Part shown: piece after piece, positions 40,418-49,654 of the stretch
Position numbering within the stretch: the first letter of the stretch is position 1
Layout: the number at the start of each line of letters is the position of its first letter
DNA from: Pseudomonas baetica
GTDB lineage: Bacteria > Pseudomonadota > Gammaproteobacteria > Pseudomonadales > Pseudomonadaceae
Assembly: GCF_019733355.1 (NCBI RefSeq)
Contig: NZ_JAIHLQ010000003.1
Coordinates: 62,001-126,000, forward strand
Length of the DNA stretch: 64,000 nucleotides
Direction: 5' to 3'
The notes under the pieces: generated by a model
Seen by the model: the letters and a program-made list of their open reading frames with translations, nothing else
Database searches by the model: none
Told to the model about the DNA's origin: nothing
Made by a program: the position numbers and the translations under genes

Positions 40418-40705
40418 ATGAGCGATCAATCAGGCGAACACATCCATTGCTGGGATGATGGCCGAGGACGGCGAGAAGTATTCATTGATGGCGTCAAAGA
40501 ACGCTGTGTCGTCTGGTGCGATACGAAGGCCGGCATTGCAGTAGTTGCCGACTGCCTGCTCAAGTCCATCGACGGCGAGACTGTCGACTTCCATCCCGTT
40601 TGGGGTGAGGTCGTAGTGGTTCCCATGCCTGCGCGGACTCCTTCGCGGATCCCCTTGCCGAATGGCAGCCTTCCAGTATTCACCAGCCAACGAACGAGCC
40701 ATTGA
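40418..40705 (+). CDS. Phage hypothetical protein
   Basis: 95 aa from MSDQSGEHIHCWDDGRGRRE (ATG 40418, AAGGG upstream). Compact beta-rich protein (EVFIDGVKERCVVWCDTKAG; VDFHPVWGEVVVVPMP). Small late-region gene just ahead of terminase, directly behind palindrome B. Confidence 0.6.
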   Translation: MSDQSGEHIHCWDDGRGRREVFIDGVKERCVVWCDTKAGIAVVADCLLKSIDGETVDFHPVWGEVVVVPMPARTPSRIPLPNGSLPVFTSQRTSH

Positions 40706-40729
40706 ATGACGTTCGAATGCATTGAATGA
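40700..40729 (+). repeat. Direct repeat before terminase (possible packaging site element)
   Basis: CATTGAATGA occurs twice, 20 bp apart (40700-40709, 40720-40729), just upstream of the small terminase gene where cos/pac sites are usually found. Function unproven. Confidence 0.3.
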
Positions 40730-40768
40730 ATCGTTCTGCGAAAACCAACCCCATGAATGAGGCTTCCA

Positions 40769-41248
40769 ATGGCCCTATGCGGCGCATCCAAGCGCGGCAA
40801 CGGGGAACCATGCAAGCGTCACGCGATACCGGGTTCCTCTCGCTGCAAGCTCCACGGCGGCAAGAGTACCGGGCCAAAGGATCAGCGGGGAAACAAGAAC
40901 GCTGCCAGGCCCGGATCGATTTACAGCCAATTCCTGACAGAAGAAGAGCGGGCCGACTTCAATGCCGCCCAGCTCGATCAGATTGACGATGAGCTGAGGC
41001 TGACAAAGGTTCTGCTGGGTCGCGTGCTGCTCGCTGCTGGTGAGGGGCATGACCTGCTGGCCGACAGATACCTTGGCCGCATCGAGTCCCTGACCAAGAC
41101 CAAAGAGGAATTGATCAGTAAGCGCCTTCTGAACGAGAAGCTGCGCCGCGAACTTGAAGACCCTAACCAGGGGCTGCCTGAACCGAAACAAGTAATCATC
41201 GGGGTGGAAGATGCGTCCTGTCCTGATGCTGAACAAACCGCAGTTTGA
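40769..41248 (+). CDS. Terminase small subunit
   Basis: 159 aa from MALCGASKRGNGEPCKRHAI. N-terminal Cys/His segment with the LHGG...GPK motif of small terminases, then helical body. ATG at 40769 has GAGG at 5-8 nt; an upstream Met lacks one. Recognises the packaging site. Overlaps the large subunit by 38 bp. Confidence 0.85.
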   Translation: MALCGASKRGNGEPCKRHAIPGSSRCKLHGGKSTGPKDQRGNKNAARPGSIYSQFLTEEERADFNAAQLDQIDDELRLTKVLLGRVLLAAGEGHDLLADRYLGRIESLTKTKEELISKRLLNEKLRRELEDPNQGLPEPKQVIIGVEDASCPDAEQTAV

Positions 41249-42491
41249 GTTCATCAAGTCGCACAACAAGTTCATGGCGTTCGTCGGGGGCTATCGTAGC
41301 GGCAAGACATTCGTCGGCTGCGTGCGGATGTGTATCAACGCGCTGGAGTTCCCGGGCATCCCGCAAGGCTACTTTGCACCGACCTACCCGCAGATCACTG
41401 ACATCTTCTACGACACCATGCCTGGCGTTGCTGAAGCGTTCGGCCTATTCGCTGACATTGTGGCCAGCAACAAGCGTGTGTACCTGCGTGACAACAAAGG
41501 GCGCTGCCTGAGCACCATTGTGTGCAAGAGCATGGAGCACCCGCACCGCATCGTCGGCTTCAACATCGCGCACGCACTGGTCGATGAGATCGACTGTATG
41601 CCGATCAAGAAGGCCGACAGCGCCTGGAAGAAGATCATTGCGCGGATGTCCACGGTGTGGCCCGGGCGCGATCAGAACACCATCGACGTGACGACAACGC
41701 CCGAGGGGTTCAACTGGGTCTACCGAAAGTTCGTCAAGGAGCTGGCCGCCGATCCGTCGCAGCGTGAGTTCTACGGCATCGTGCATGCTTCAACGCGTCA
41801 GAACGCCAAGAACCTGCCAAAGGACTACATACCGTCCCTGCGAAAGACGTATCCGGCCAACCTGGTGGATGCGTACATCGACGGCCTGTTCGTCAATCTG
41901 ACATCGGGCAGCGTGTACCCGAACTTCAACCGGTTCACCTGCCACACAAACGAGACAATTCGTCCAGGTGAGCAGCTGCACGTCGGCATGGACTTCAACA
42001 TCAACCGGATGGCGGCGACGATCCACGTCATTCGCAACGGTCTACCGCTGCTACTGGAGGAGGCCACAAGCCTATTCGACACCCCGGCGATGATCGTTGA
42101 GTTGAAGCGCCGCTTCCCTGGGCACAGCATCACGGTCTACCCCGACGCCACCGGCAAGAACCGCAAGAGCGTCAGTGGCAGCGAGTCCGATCACAGCCTG
42201 CTTCGCGCCGCTGGGTTCATGGTGATGGTCAATCCGTCTAACCCCATGGTTCGCGACCGGGTGCTGGCCGTGAACGCCATGTTCCTGAATGGCGAGGGCC
42301 AGCGTAGATACCTGGTCAACACCGACAACTGCCCGATCACCACTCAGGTGCTTGAGCAGCAGGCATACGCCGAGAACGGCGAACCCAACAAAGACGGCAC
42401 TGAAGACCCAATCGACGCATTGGGCTACTTCATTGTTCAGCGCTTCCCGATTGCGGGCGGCTACACACTCGCAAACGTGAGCAACTCATGA
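41211..42491 (+). CDS. Terminase large subunit
   Basis: 426 aa. Walker A GGYRSGKT (residues 26-33), Walker B ALVDEID (Asp125-Glu126), nuclease core GMDFNINRMAATIHVI and YPDATGKNRKS. ATPase that pumps DNA into the head and cuts it. ATG at 41211 follows GGGGTGGAAG within the small-subunit gene. Overlaps the portal by 4 bp. Confidence 0.95.
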   Translation: MRPVLMLNKPQFEFIKSHNKFMAFVGGYRSGKTFVGCVRMCINALEFPGIPQGYFAPTYPQITDIFYDTMPGVAEAFGLFADIVASNKRVYLRDNKGRCLSTIVCKSMEHPHRIVGFNIAHALVDEIDCMPIKKADSAWKKIIARMSTVWPGRDQNTIDVTTTPEGFNWVYRKFVKELAADPSQREFYGIVHASTRQNAKNLPKDYIPSLRKTYPANLVDAYIDGLFVNLTSGSVYPNFNRFTCHTNETIRPGEQLHVGMDFNINRMAATIHVIRNGLPLLLEEATSLFDTPAMIVELKRRFPGHSITVYPDATGKNRKSVSGSESDHSLLRAAGFMVMVNPSNPMVRDRVLAVNAMFLNGEGQRRYLVNTDNCPITTQVLEQQAYAENGEPNKDGTEDPIDALGYFIVQRFPIAGGYTLANVSNS

Positions 42492-43813
42492 GCGCAATCA
42501 GCTACCTAAAAGACAGCCTGCAGAACCTTGTCGCAGGACTGGGTACTGCTCGCGACAAGGCTTCACATTCGAGTTACGGCGTCCCGATCATGGACGACCA
42601 GCAGCTCATCAACGCCTTCCGGGGTTCGTGGGCTGCGCGCAAGGGCGTGACCATCCCCGCGCTGGACGCCTGTCGCAACTGGCGAAACTGGCAGGCCAAG
42701 AAGGATCAGATTGAGCTGATTGAGGCCGAAGAGATCCGCCTTGATGTGAACGGCAAGATTCTTGAGGCGCTGATCAAGGCGCGACTGTTCGGCGGGGCCG
42801 CGATCTTCATTGGCACCGGTGAGCGCGACACGGCTTCTGAGCTCAATCCGGAGCGGATCGGGCAGGGTGGCATCAAATACCTGACGGTGATGACTCGCCG
42901 GCAGCTCCCAGCGACCGAGATCGAACAAGACCCGCAGAGCCCGCGCTTTGGCAAGCCGAAAGCCTACCGTCTGCCTGGCTCGACTGTGGAGATTCACCCG
43001 TCGCGGCTGGTGATCTTCGTCGGTGCGCAGCATCCAGACCCTGAGCTGGCTGACGGCACCCAGTTCGGGTGGGGTGACTCAGTACTGCTGGCGGCCATGC
43101 CCGCCGTGAAGCACTACGACGAGACGATGGCCAACGTCGTGAGCCTGGTCTACGAGGCCAAGATTGACGTAATCAACATCCCACACCTGATGGCCAGTCT
43201 TCAGGACAAGAATTACGAGCGGAACCTGCTGGAGCGTTTGCGCTTGGCTGCTACTGCCAAGGGCATCAACGGCACGCTGATCCTTGATGGAAACGAGACG
43301 CACAGCTCCAAGTCGGCCAACTTCAGCACACTGCCAGACATCATTGGCAAGGCTGAACAGGCAGTGGCGGGTGCATTCGATGTTCCAGGCTCGCGCATGT
43401 TCGGTACGTCCTCTGGTGGCCTGAACTCGAACGGCGAGGAGAACACGCGCAACTACTACGACAACGTCGCGTCACGTCAGAAGCTGGAGATCAAGCCAGC
43501 CATGAGCGTGCTGGATGAATGCCTGATCCGCTCTGCGCTGGGTAGTCGGCCCGCCGAGATCCATTACGCATGGGCGCCACTGTGGCAGCCGACGGCGAAA
43601 GAGCGGGCCGACATCGGCAAGACGACCGCCGATACGATCAAGACGCTGGGCGATACCAAGCTTTTCCACTCCGACGCGCTCAGCGAGTCCGGGGCGAACC
43701 TGCTGGTAGAAATGAGCATCCTGCCTGGCCTTGAGGCTGCGCTGGAAAAGTTCGGCACTGAGGCGCAGGACGAAGAGCCGGAAGACGACCCGAAAGACCC
43801 CGCTATCACCTGA
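42488..43813 (+). CDS. Portal protein (DUF1073 family)
   Basis: 441 aa. Family features: DIVQ..-like N-terminus, LEALIKARLFGGAAIFIGTG, VPGSRMFGTSSGGLNSNGEE followed by the TRNYYDNVASRQ helix. Dodecameric ring at the packaging vertex. DUF1073 proteins share a name in some databases with anti-CBASS Acb1, but only the portal body is present here. Confidence 0.9.
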   Translation: MSAISYLKDSLQNLVAGLGTARDKASHSSYGVPIMDDQQLINAFRGSWAARKGVTIPALDACRNWRNWQAKKDQIELIEAEEIRLDVNGKILEALIKARLFGGAAIFIGTGERDTASELNPERIGQGGIKYLTVMTRRQLPATEIEQDPQSPRFGKPKAYRLPGSTVEIHPSRLVIFVGAQHPDPELADGTQFGWGDSVLLAAMPAVKHYDETMANVVSLVYEAKIDVINIPHLMASLQDKNYERNLLERLRLAATAKGINGTLILDGNETHSSKSANFSTLPDIIGKAEQAVAGAFDVPGSRMFGTSSGGLNSNGEENTRNYYDNVASRQKLEIKPAMSVLDECLIRSALGSRPAEIHYAWAPLWQPTAKERADIGKTTADTIKTLGDTKLFHSDALSESGANLLVEMSILPGLEAALEKFGTEAQDEEPEDDPKDPAIT

Positions 43814-43820
43814 GGCACCC

Positions 43821-44927
43821 ATGAAAATTACCGATTCAGTTGTCCTCAGCGATGCATCACTGAGCGATTCCGGCTACCTGGAAGCTTTTGCCCGAACCGC
43901 GCGTACCGGAACTCAGCAATATCTCGGCTCCGAAGTTGGCCGCCCTGACCTTGCTGTAGTTACGGTCTATCGCGATCAGGCCGAGGTGTTCTCCAAGCGT
44001 TCGCTTCAGACCTTCTCGAAGATCCCGGTCACCAACGATCACCCAGGCCAGCCGGTCACTGCCGACAACTGGAAAGACGTGGCGGTGGGCACGACCGGCG
44101 ACGACGTGCTGCGCGACGGCGAGTACCTGAAGATCGGCCTAAAGATCACCGACGCATCAGCAGTGAAGGCCGTGAACGACGGCAAGCGCGAGCTAAGCGT
44201 TGGATACACCTGTGTTCTGGTCTGGGAAGACGGCATCGCGCCGGACGGGACGCCATATCAGGCCAAACAAACCGAGATCACGGCTGATCACGTTGCCATT
44301 GTGCAGCGCGGCAGGGCCGGAACGAAAGCGCGCATCGGCGACGCTTGGGGCGTTGCCCCGATCACTGACCACAACCCCCAAAAGGAAAAACCCATGACCC
44401 TGAAGACGGTTACCGTCGACGGCATCCCGGTTGAAGTAACCGACCAGGGCGCCATCGTTATCGCTACCTTGCAGCAGCGCCTTGCCGATGCCAGCAAGAC
44501 TCTCACCACTACCGAAGCCGGGCACGCTACTGCGCTGGCTACCAAGGACACTGAGCTCGCGAAGAAAGACGCCGAGATCGATGACCTGAGAGCCAAAGTG
44601 CTGACTGACGCACAGATCGACGCCCGCGTGAAAGAGCGCGCAGACCTGATCGGCATCGCCAAGTCCATCGTCGATGGCGACTACGCAGGCAAGAGCGCTG
44701 ACGAAATCCGCAAGGCTGCCGTTACCGCCAAGCTCGGTGATGCAGTACTGGCTGGCAAGGGCGAAGCGTATATCGCAGCGCGCTTCGACATCCTGGCTGA
44801 CGAAGCGGCGAAAGACCCGGTTCGCCAGCACCTGCTCCAGAAGGACGGAAAGCCGGTCGTTAATGCGGCTACTGACGCTCGCGCCAAGATGCTGGCCGAC
44901 CTCAACTCCACTCAGCCAGCGAAATAA
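43821..44927 (+). CDS. Prohead protease with fused scaffold (DUF2213)
   Basis: 368 aa from MKITDSVVLS. Residues 1-170 form a DUF2213 protease with a His-Ser-His set (TNDHP His74, LSVGYT Ser126, ADHVAI His157). The C-terminal part is a coiled-coil scaffold. An in-frame ATG at codon 192 (44394) has its own AAAGGA site, predicting a separate scaffold product of 177 aa, as in other phages where protease and scaffold are nested. Both are likely degraded in maturation. Confidence 0.85.
   Translation: MKITDSVVLSDASLSDSGYLEAFARTARTGTQQYLGSEVGRPDLAVVTVYRDQAEVFSKRSLQTFSKIPVTNDHPGQPVTADNWKDVAVGTTGDDVLRDGEYLKIGLKITDASAVKAVNDGKRELSVGYTCVLVWEDGIAPDGTPYQAKQTEITADHVAIVQRGRAGTKARIGDAWGVAPITDHNPQKEKPMTLKTVTVDGIPVEVTDQGAIVIATLQQRLADASKTLTTTEAGHATALATKDTELAKKDAEIDDLRAKVLTDAQIDARVKERADLIGIAKSIVDGDYAGKSADEIRKAAVTAKLGDAVLAGKGEAYIAARFDILADEAAKDPVRQHLLQKDGKPVVNAATDARAKMLADLNSTQPAK
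44394..44927 (+). CDS. Nested scaffolding protein (internal start)
   Basis: 177 aa beginning MTLKTVTVDGIPVEVTDQGA, in frame with the protease gene. AAAGGA lies 8 nt before the ATG. Content is coiled coil (residues about 45-75, DTELAKKDAEIDDLRAKVLT). Expected to template prohead assembly. Inferred from the internal ribosome site and from known protease/scaffold nesting (for example lambda C/Nu3). Confidence 0.6.
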   Translation: MTLKTVTVDGIPVEVTDQGAIVIATLQQRLADASKTLTTTEAGHATALATKDTELAKKDAEIDDLRAKVLTDAQIDARVKERADLIGIAKSIVDGDYAGKSADEIRKAAVTAKLGDAVLAGKGEAYIAARFDILADEAAKDPVRQHLLQKDGKPVVNAATDARAKMLADLNSTQPAK

Positions 44928-44936
44928 GGAGCCATC

Positions 44937-45416
44937 ATGGCCGCTTATCAAACGACTTACCCGGACCGTCCGGCGAAAGGCCTTCACGGCGCTTCGGCAA
45001 ACGAAGAACTCAAGAACGACATCAGCCGCACCATCGAAAACGCAGCAGGCGTTCGCTTCGGCGAGCCGGTGCAGCGCGGCGCTGGTGACCACGGCGTGAT
45101 TCCGTTCGCTGCTGGCGGCAAGTTCGTCGGCATCGCGAAGCTGAACCCAGCGGTGCCGGCCGTAAAAACCGGCTCGACTCTGGTCGATGGCTATCCGCAG
45201 TACTTCACTGCCGCCATCCGCGAGCGCGGCCAGATGTACGTGACCGTCAGCACGCCAGTTGTCGATGGTGATCCGGTCTACTTCGTCACCGCGACGAACA
45301 CCTACACCAACGCAGCGGGCACCGGCATCGTCGGCCCGATCCCAAGCACTTTCTTCGACACCACCGGCGCGGCTGGCGACATCGTGGAAATCTCCCTCAA
45401 GAACCGGAGCGCATAA
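44937..45416 (+). CDS. Head decoration-type structural protein
   Basis: 159 aa. MAAYQTTYPDRPAKGLHGAS; beta-rich, with GVIPFAAGGKFVGIAKLNPA and repeated small strands of the kind found in capsid-decorating proteins placed between scaffold and capsid genes. AAGGAG precedes the ATG. Confidence 0.7.
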   Translation: MAAYQTTYPDRPAKGLHGASANEELKNDISRTIENAAGVRFGEPVQRGAGDHGVIPFAAGGKFVGIAKLNPAVPAVKTGSTLVDGYPQYFTAAIRERGQMYVTVSTPVVDGDPVYFVTATNTYTNAAGTGIVGPIPSTFFDTTGAAGDIVEISLKNRSA

Positions 45417-45418
45417 CC

Positions 45419-46378
45419 ATGCCGCAAGCATTTGAAGACGCTCAAGCAGCGTTGCCGTTCGTTGTAGCCCAGGGCCGCAACATCGAAACAGCGATCTACG
45501 AGGCTCGCTACCCCGAGTACAGCTACCGCGACCTGATGCCGGTTGTCACCGAAGGCAACCAGTGGGCGATGGGCACTCAGTTCTACACTCAGCAACTGGC
45601 TGGTGAGGCCAAGTTCCTGTCCGGGGCTGGTAATGACATGCCGTTCAACCAGGTGTCGTTCGGCGAAGGTTCGCACGACTACGCCATGATCGGCTCCGGC
45701 TGGGAATGGAACCTGGAAGAGGTCAACGTTGCTTCGCTGTACGGTCGCAACCTGAACGACCTCAAGGCTCTGTCTGCCAGCCGTTCCACTGAGCGCTTGC
45801 TGTACGACATCGCCGTCACCGGTAGCACCGAGAAGAACTGGCGCGGCTTCGTCAACCAGACGAACGTCCAGACCATCACTGCCGCTGCAACCGGCACCGG
45901 CAGCTCAACGCTGTTCGCCAACAAGACGCCGCTGCAGATCCTGGCCGACCTGAACGCGCTGCTGAAGCTGGTTCCCAACGCCTCGAACAACGTCGAGCTG
46001 GCCGATACCGTCGCGCTGCCGCTGGAAGTGATGGACTACATCTCCACCACCTTCGTTGGCACTGAAGCGAACAGCCCAACCATTCTGGAGCGCTTCATCA
46101 CCTCCAACGTGTACACGGCTCGCACCAAGCGCCCGCTGACCATCCTGACAGCTAACTCGCTGTCCGAGGCTGGCGCAGGTGGCGGCGGTCGTATCGTTGC
46201 GTACCGCAAAGCACTGGACGTGATCCGCTTCCATCTGCCAATGCCTCGCATGGTCCTGCCGGTTCACCAGAAGTCGATCATGGGCTTCGAGACCGGCATC
46301 ATCGCTCGCACCGGTGGCGTTGAAGTTCGTCTGCCTGGCGCCATGGCCTACATGGACGGCGTGTCCGAGCCTGCATAA
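45419..46378 (+). CDS. Major capsid protein (DUF2184-like)
   Basis: 319 aa. YSYRDLMPVVTEGNQWAMGT, AKFLSGAGNDMPFNQVSFGE and AYRKALDVIRFHLPMPRMVL fit the DUF2184 HK97-fold capsid family. Follows the decoration gene by 2 bp and precedes head-completion genes, as expected. Confidence 0.88.
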   Translation: MPQAFEDAQAALPFVVAQGRNIETAIYEARYPEYSYRDLMPVVTEGNQWAMGTQFYTQQLAGEAKFLSGAGNDMPFNQVSFGEGSHDYAMIGSGWEWNLEEVNVASLYGRNLNDLKALSASRSTERLLYDIAVTGSTEKNWRGFVNQTNVQTITAAATGTGSSTLFANKTPLQILADLNALLKLVPNASNNVELADTVALPLEVMDYISTTFVGTEANSPTILERFITSNVYTARTKRPLTILTANSLSEAGAGGGGRIVAYRKALDVIRFHLPMPRMVLPVHQKSIMGFETGIIARTGGVEVRLPGAMAYMDGVSEPA

Positions 46379-46388
46379 GGAGGCGATC

Positions 46389-46802
46389 ATGAAAGTCAAA
46401 GTGACCAATAGCGGACTCTGCCCGCGTGGCGTGTGGGCTCTAGGTGTAATCAAGTTGGTTGGCATTGGCGCAAGCCGCGAGCTGATCCTGACTGATTCCG
46501 AGCTGGAAGAGGCCAAGAAGATCGAGATCCTGGCATTCGAGGAAGTCGAAGGTTCGGGCGACGATGAAAAGGCTGACCTGCTCGCTAAGCTGAAGGCGCT
46601 GGGCATCAATGCCAACGCCAACAGCAAGCCGGAAACGCTGCGCGCCAAGCTGGAAGAGGCCGAAGCGGCGAAAGCTTCCGCTGACGCCGATGCCGCTCTG
46701 AAGCTTGAAGTCATCGCCGAGCTGAAAGGCTTGAACGTTGAAGTCGACGAAGCTGCTTCGCTGGCTGACCTGCAGGCCGCTCTGGCAACTGCAAAAGCGT
46801 AA
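46389..46802 (+). CDS. Head-region protein with SAP/HeH-like helices
   Basis: 137 aa from MKVKVTNSGLCPRGVWALGV (ATG 46389, AAGGAGG 6 nt upstream). C-terminal two-thirds are two related helical repeats (LLAKLKALGINANANSKPET; VIAELKGLNVEVDEAASLAD) resembling HeH/SAP motifs. Probably capsid-associated; role unknown. Confidence 0.65.
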   Translation: MKVKVTNSGLCPRGVWALGVIKLVGIGASRELILTDSELEEAKKIEILAFEEVEGSGDDEKADLLAKLKALGINANANSKPETLRAKLEEAEAAKASADADAALKLEVIAELKGLNVEVDEAASLADLQAALATAKA

Positions 46803-46852
46803 TCCCCGCAAAACCCGGAGCGCTTGTCGCTCCACCTATTCGAGACATCCCG

Positions 46853-47368
46853 ATGCCTGACTTTTACGGAACGCTGGCCCAGGCCGACGCGTATAACGCT
46901 GCCCGCGCCAATACTGCCTGGGTAGGCGAGGATGCAGCCAAGCAGGCCGCACTGATCCGGGCATCGGTCTACGTGGATGGCATGATCGGCCAGCCTGCAA
47001 GCGGTGTGGGCTGCGTTTACGTTTTCCCAGGGCAGAAGGCGGGCGGCTATAGCCAGCCCCTGCAATGGCCGCGCAAGGGGGCGATGGACCGCTTCGGCGA
47101 GACCATCCCGGAGGATGTGGTGCCCGTGGGCATTGAGTACGCAACCTACGAGGGCGCGCTGCGTGAGCTGACTCAGCCGGGCAGCCTAAACCCTGACTTT
47201 GTCCCGTCACAAGTGGTTCAGCGCGAGAAGGTAGGGCCGCTTGAAACCGAATACGCGGTATCTAAGAACGGAACTCCATCGGTCAGGCCGGTTATCGGCG
47301 CCATTGATTCGCTGCTGTACCCGCTTCTCGCCTTGCGCTGCCCAGAGCCTGCGGTGTTCACGGTATGA
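46853..47368 (+). CDS. Head-tail connector (DnaT-like adaptor domain)
   Basis: 171 aa. FYGTLAQADAYNAARANTAW and AALIRASVYVDGMIG match the phage 'DnaT-like' adaptor family that sits on the portal. Overlaps the next gene by 4 bp. Confidence 0.75.
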   Translation: MPDFYGTLAQADAYNAARANTAWVGEDAAKQAALIRASVYVDGMIGQPASGVGCVYVFPGQKAGGYSQPLQWPRKGAMDRFGETIPEDVVPVGIEYATYEGALRELTQPGSLNPDFVPSQVVQREKVGPLETEYAVSKNGTPSVRPVIGAIDSLLYPLLALRCPEPAVFTV

Positions 47369-48396
47369 ACGTCGCAGAGGTGCTTCAGCAGGTCGAGGCG
47401 CTTGAGCCTGGAATGCAGAAGGCCTATCTCGACTCGGTGCGAGCGACGGTTGATGCGGCTACCGTTGCTGAGGTAGAGCGCCTTCTGGCTGCCGATGATG
47501 AAAACGGCCTGGTCGAACTGCTCAGCCTGGGCGCGCTGTCCCTACTAATTGAGTCGGTGCGCTCAGCCTTCATTGCCGGCGCGCGCTTCGAGATGATCGC
47601 CATCGCGTTGCCTCGGGCTGATCGTGAGCAGATCGGTCGCAAGGAATTCGACGTGAACCGAGCTGAGGCCAGCTCATGGCTTGCTCAGCAAGTGACGGAC
47701 ACCCGAAACACCGCGACCGACAACGTCCGCGAGGCAATTCGCTCCGTGATGGGCTCACGACGAGTAATCGGCGGCATTCAGCCCGCCGGGCAGGTTGTTC
47801 GCACTGACCGTCAGGCGGCACTGGATCTGATCGGTCGTGTCAGCCCGCAGACAGGGCTGCGCACTGGTGGCGTCGTAGGGCTTCCTGGCAACTTCGCCCA
47901 GTACGTGGCGAATGCCCGTGCGCAACTGCTCAGCGGCGATCCTGCGCAGCTCAGGCAGTACTTGTCGCGTACCCGCCGTGATCGTCGATTCGACGGCATC
48001 GTCAGCCGCGCAATCGCAGCCGGCAAGGCCGTAGCCGCGAAAGACGTGGACAAGATCGCCGGCAGGTACTCGGAACGCCTGCTGAAAACGCACACTGAAA
48101 TGCTAGCCCGCACCCTGGCGCATGAATCTCTGAACGCCGGGCGTGATCGGGCATGGGAGCAACTGGTAGAGCAGGGGATCGCTCGCGAGCGCGTTGAGAA
48201 GGAATGGCGCGACCGCAACGACGAGAAGGTGCGCAACAGCCATCGCTACATGCGAGGCCGGCGCGTCGGGCTTGGTCAGCCCTTCCAGACCAACAGCGGC
48301 GCCTTGCTGCGGTTCCCTGGCGATTCCAGCCTGGGCGCCGGTTGGGACGAAACGGCAAACTGCCGCTGCATAGCAATATATTTTCTAAGGGCCTGA
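47365..48396 (+). CDS. Head morphogenesis / minor head protein (Mu gpF/SPP1 gp7 type)
   Basis: 343 aa. C-terminal HTEMLARTLAHESLNAGRDR and FPGDSSLGAGWDETANCRCI (the conserved cysteine-containing end) fit the minor head protein family. Probably enters the prohead and is needed for assembly or DNA ejection. Confidence 0.85.
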   Translation: MNVAEVLQQVEALEPGMQKAYLDSVRATVDAATVAEVERLLAADDENGLVELLSLGALSLLIESVRSAFIAGARFEMIAIALPRADREQIGRKEFDVNRAEASSWLAQQVTDTRNTATDNVREAIRSVMGSRRVIGGIQPAGQVVRTDRQAALDLIGRVSPQTGLRTGGVVGLPGNFAQYVANARAQLLSGDPAQLRQYLSRTRRDRRFDGIVSRAIAAGKAVAAKDVDKIAGRYSERLLKTHTEMLARTLAHESLNAGRDRAWEQLVEQGIARERVEKEWRDRNDEKVRNSHRYMRGRRVGLGQPFQTNSGALLRFPGDSSLGAGWDETANCRCIAIYFLRA

Positions 48397-48399
48397 CCC

Positions 48400-48789
48400 A
48401 TGCCAGACATTTATGACCGCAGCAAGGCGATGGCGGCGCGAATGCTTTCGCCTCGAAGCAAGGGCGGCAAGGGCGCCGAGTTAACGCTGACGAAGACGGA
48501 GAAAGGCCCGCGAGACCCTGATACAGGCGGATCATCCACTGTGGTGACCAGCTTCCTTGGTTCTGGCCTGCGCGAGACCTACGAACAAAAAGACATCGAC
48601 GGCTCGCTAATCAAAATTGGTGACGTGAAGCTCCTTGTCTCCCCTGTCCAGCTTGCCGGGCCGGACATGCCTCAGCCCGCCACCCAGGACAAGGTCTTGT
48701 TCGACGGCAAGCTCTACACCGTTATTCAGGTCAATCCGTGGAATTACGCCGGCCTCGCGGTCGGCTTTGAAGTGCAGGCGAGGGCGTAA
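48400..48789 (+). CDS. Head closure protein candidate
   Basis: 129 aa. Small beta-barrel-type protein (DGSLIKIGDVKLLVSPVQL ... DGKLYTVIQVNPWNYAGLAV) located between minor head and neck proteins, the head-closure (gpFII/gp16-like) slot. Assigned by position and fold pattern. Confidence 0.65.
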   Translation: MPDIYDRSKAMAARMLSPRSKGGKGAELTLTKTEKGPRDPDTGGSSTVVTSFLGSGLRETYEQKDIDGSLIKIGDVKLLVSPVQLAGPDMPQPATQDKVLFDGKLYTVIQVNPWNYAGLAVGFEVQARA

Positions 48790-49235
48790 TGGCGAATCAA
48801 CCGCACCACATGACCGAAAGGTATGGCGGCCTGAACGGCTCGTTTGCTGAGACCCTGCGCCAGTACCGAGATCAGGCGCTGGCTGACATGGACGAAGTGT
48901 TCCGCAAGGTCGTCATCGAGATTGGGTCGTCAGTTATTCGGCTGAGTCCAGTTTTAACGGGCCGCTTTCGTGGCAACTGGCAGCTCACCATCGACGCACC
49001 GGCATCGGCAAGCCTCGACAACTACGACAAGGAAGGGCATGAAACGATCGCCACCCTTGTCTCTGATGCTCAGCCGCTGACCTTTGGGCAGACGGCTTAT
49101 ATCGTCAACAACCTGATTTACGCGGTGAGCTTGGAATATGGACACAGCAGGCAGGCCCTGACGGGCATGGTACGAATCACAAAGGAACGATTTCAGGACA
49201 TTGTCGATCAGGCTGTCCGGGAGGTCGCAGAATGA
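48789..49235 (+). CDS. Neck / tail completion protein (HK97 gp10-like)
   Basis: 148 aa. VFRKVVIEIGSSVIRLSPVL, TGRFRGNWQLTIDAP, then YIVNNLIYAVSLEYGHSRQA: the gp10-like pattern with G-x-F-R-x-N-W and the YA..LE.G box. Start overlaps the previous stop by 1 bp. Confidence 0.8.
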   Translation: MANQPHHMTERYGGLNGSFAETLRQYRDQALADMDEVFRKVVIEIGSSVIRLSPVLTGRFRGNWQLTIDAPASASLDNYDKEGHETIATLVSDAQPLTFGQTAYIVNNLIYAVSLEYGHSRQALTGMVRITKERFQDIVDQAVREVAE

Positions 49236-49645
49236 GCCATGCCCGCGCACGACGCGCCATTGAGGTGAAGCTGGACGCCTGGGCAGACGCCAAGGGGATC
49301 ATGATCGCGCACGGCGCCGAGCCATTCAGCCCACCAGAAGGCCAGGTCTATCTGCACGCCTTCCTTCTGCCGGCCAGCACCACCTGCCGCTACCTGAATG
49401 CGAGTGAACTGGAATACCGAGGCATCTATCAGATCAGCATCGTGACCCCGGCCGACCAGCTTATTTCTGTGCCCGAGCAAATCCTCGACGAACTCTCGGC
49501 GTTGTTCCCGGTGGATTCCTTGCTGGAAAGAGCGGGATTTTTGGGGCTGGTATCCAATCCAGTCGAACAGGGGCCGACCATCACGGAGCCTGACCGGTAC
49601 ACGGTTCCCGCGTCATTCACTTACCGCGGGAGCGCCCCGCCATAG
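49232..49645 (+). CDS. Tail terminator protein
   Basis: 137 aa. RRAIEVKLDAWADAKGIMIA, FLLPASTTCRYLNASELEYR, GIYQISIVTPAD fits the small alpha-beta tail-terminator (lambda gpU/DUF4128) family. It caps the tail tube where it joins the head. Confidence 0.75.
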   Translation: MSHARARRAIEVKLDAWADAKGIMIAHGAEPFSPPEGQVYLHAFLLPASTTCRYLNASELEYRGIYQISIVTPADQLISVPEQILDELSALFPVDSLLERAGFLGLVSNPVEQGPTITEPDRYTVPASFTYRGSAPP

Positions 49646-49654
49646 GACAGAGCA

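Noticed and set aside
42488..43813. Anti-CBASS function of the DUF1073 portal
   Set aside because: The gene has portal context and length; no separate Acb1 phosphodiesterase domain with paired H-x-T/S motifs is apparent.
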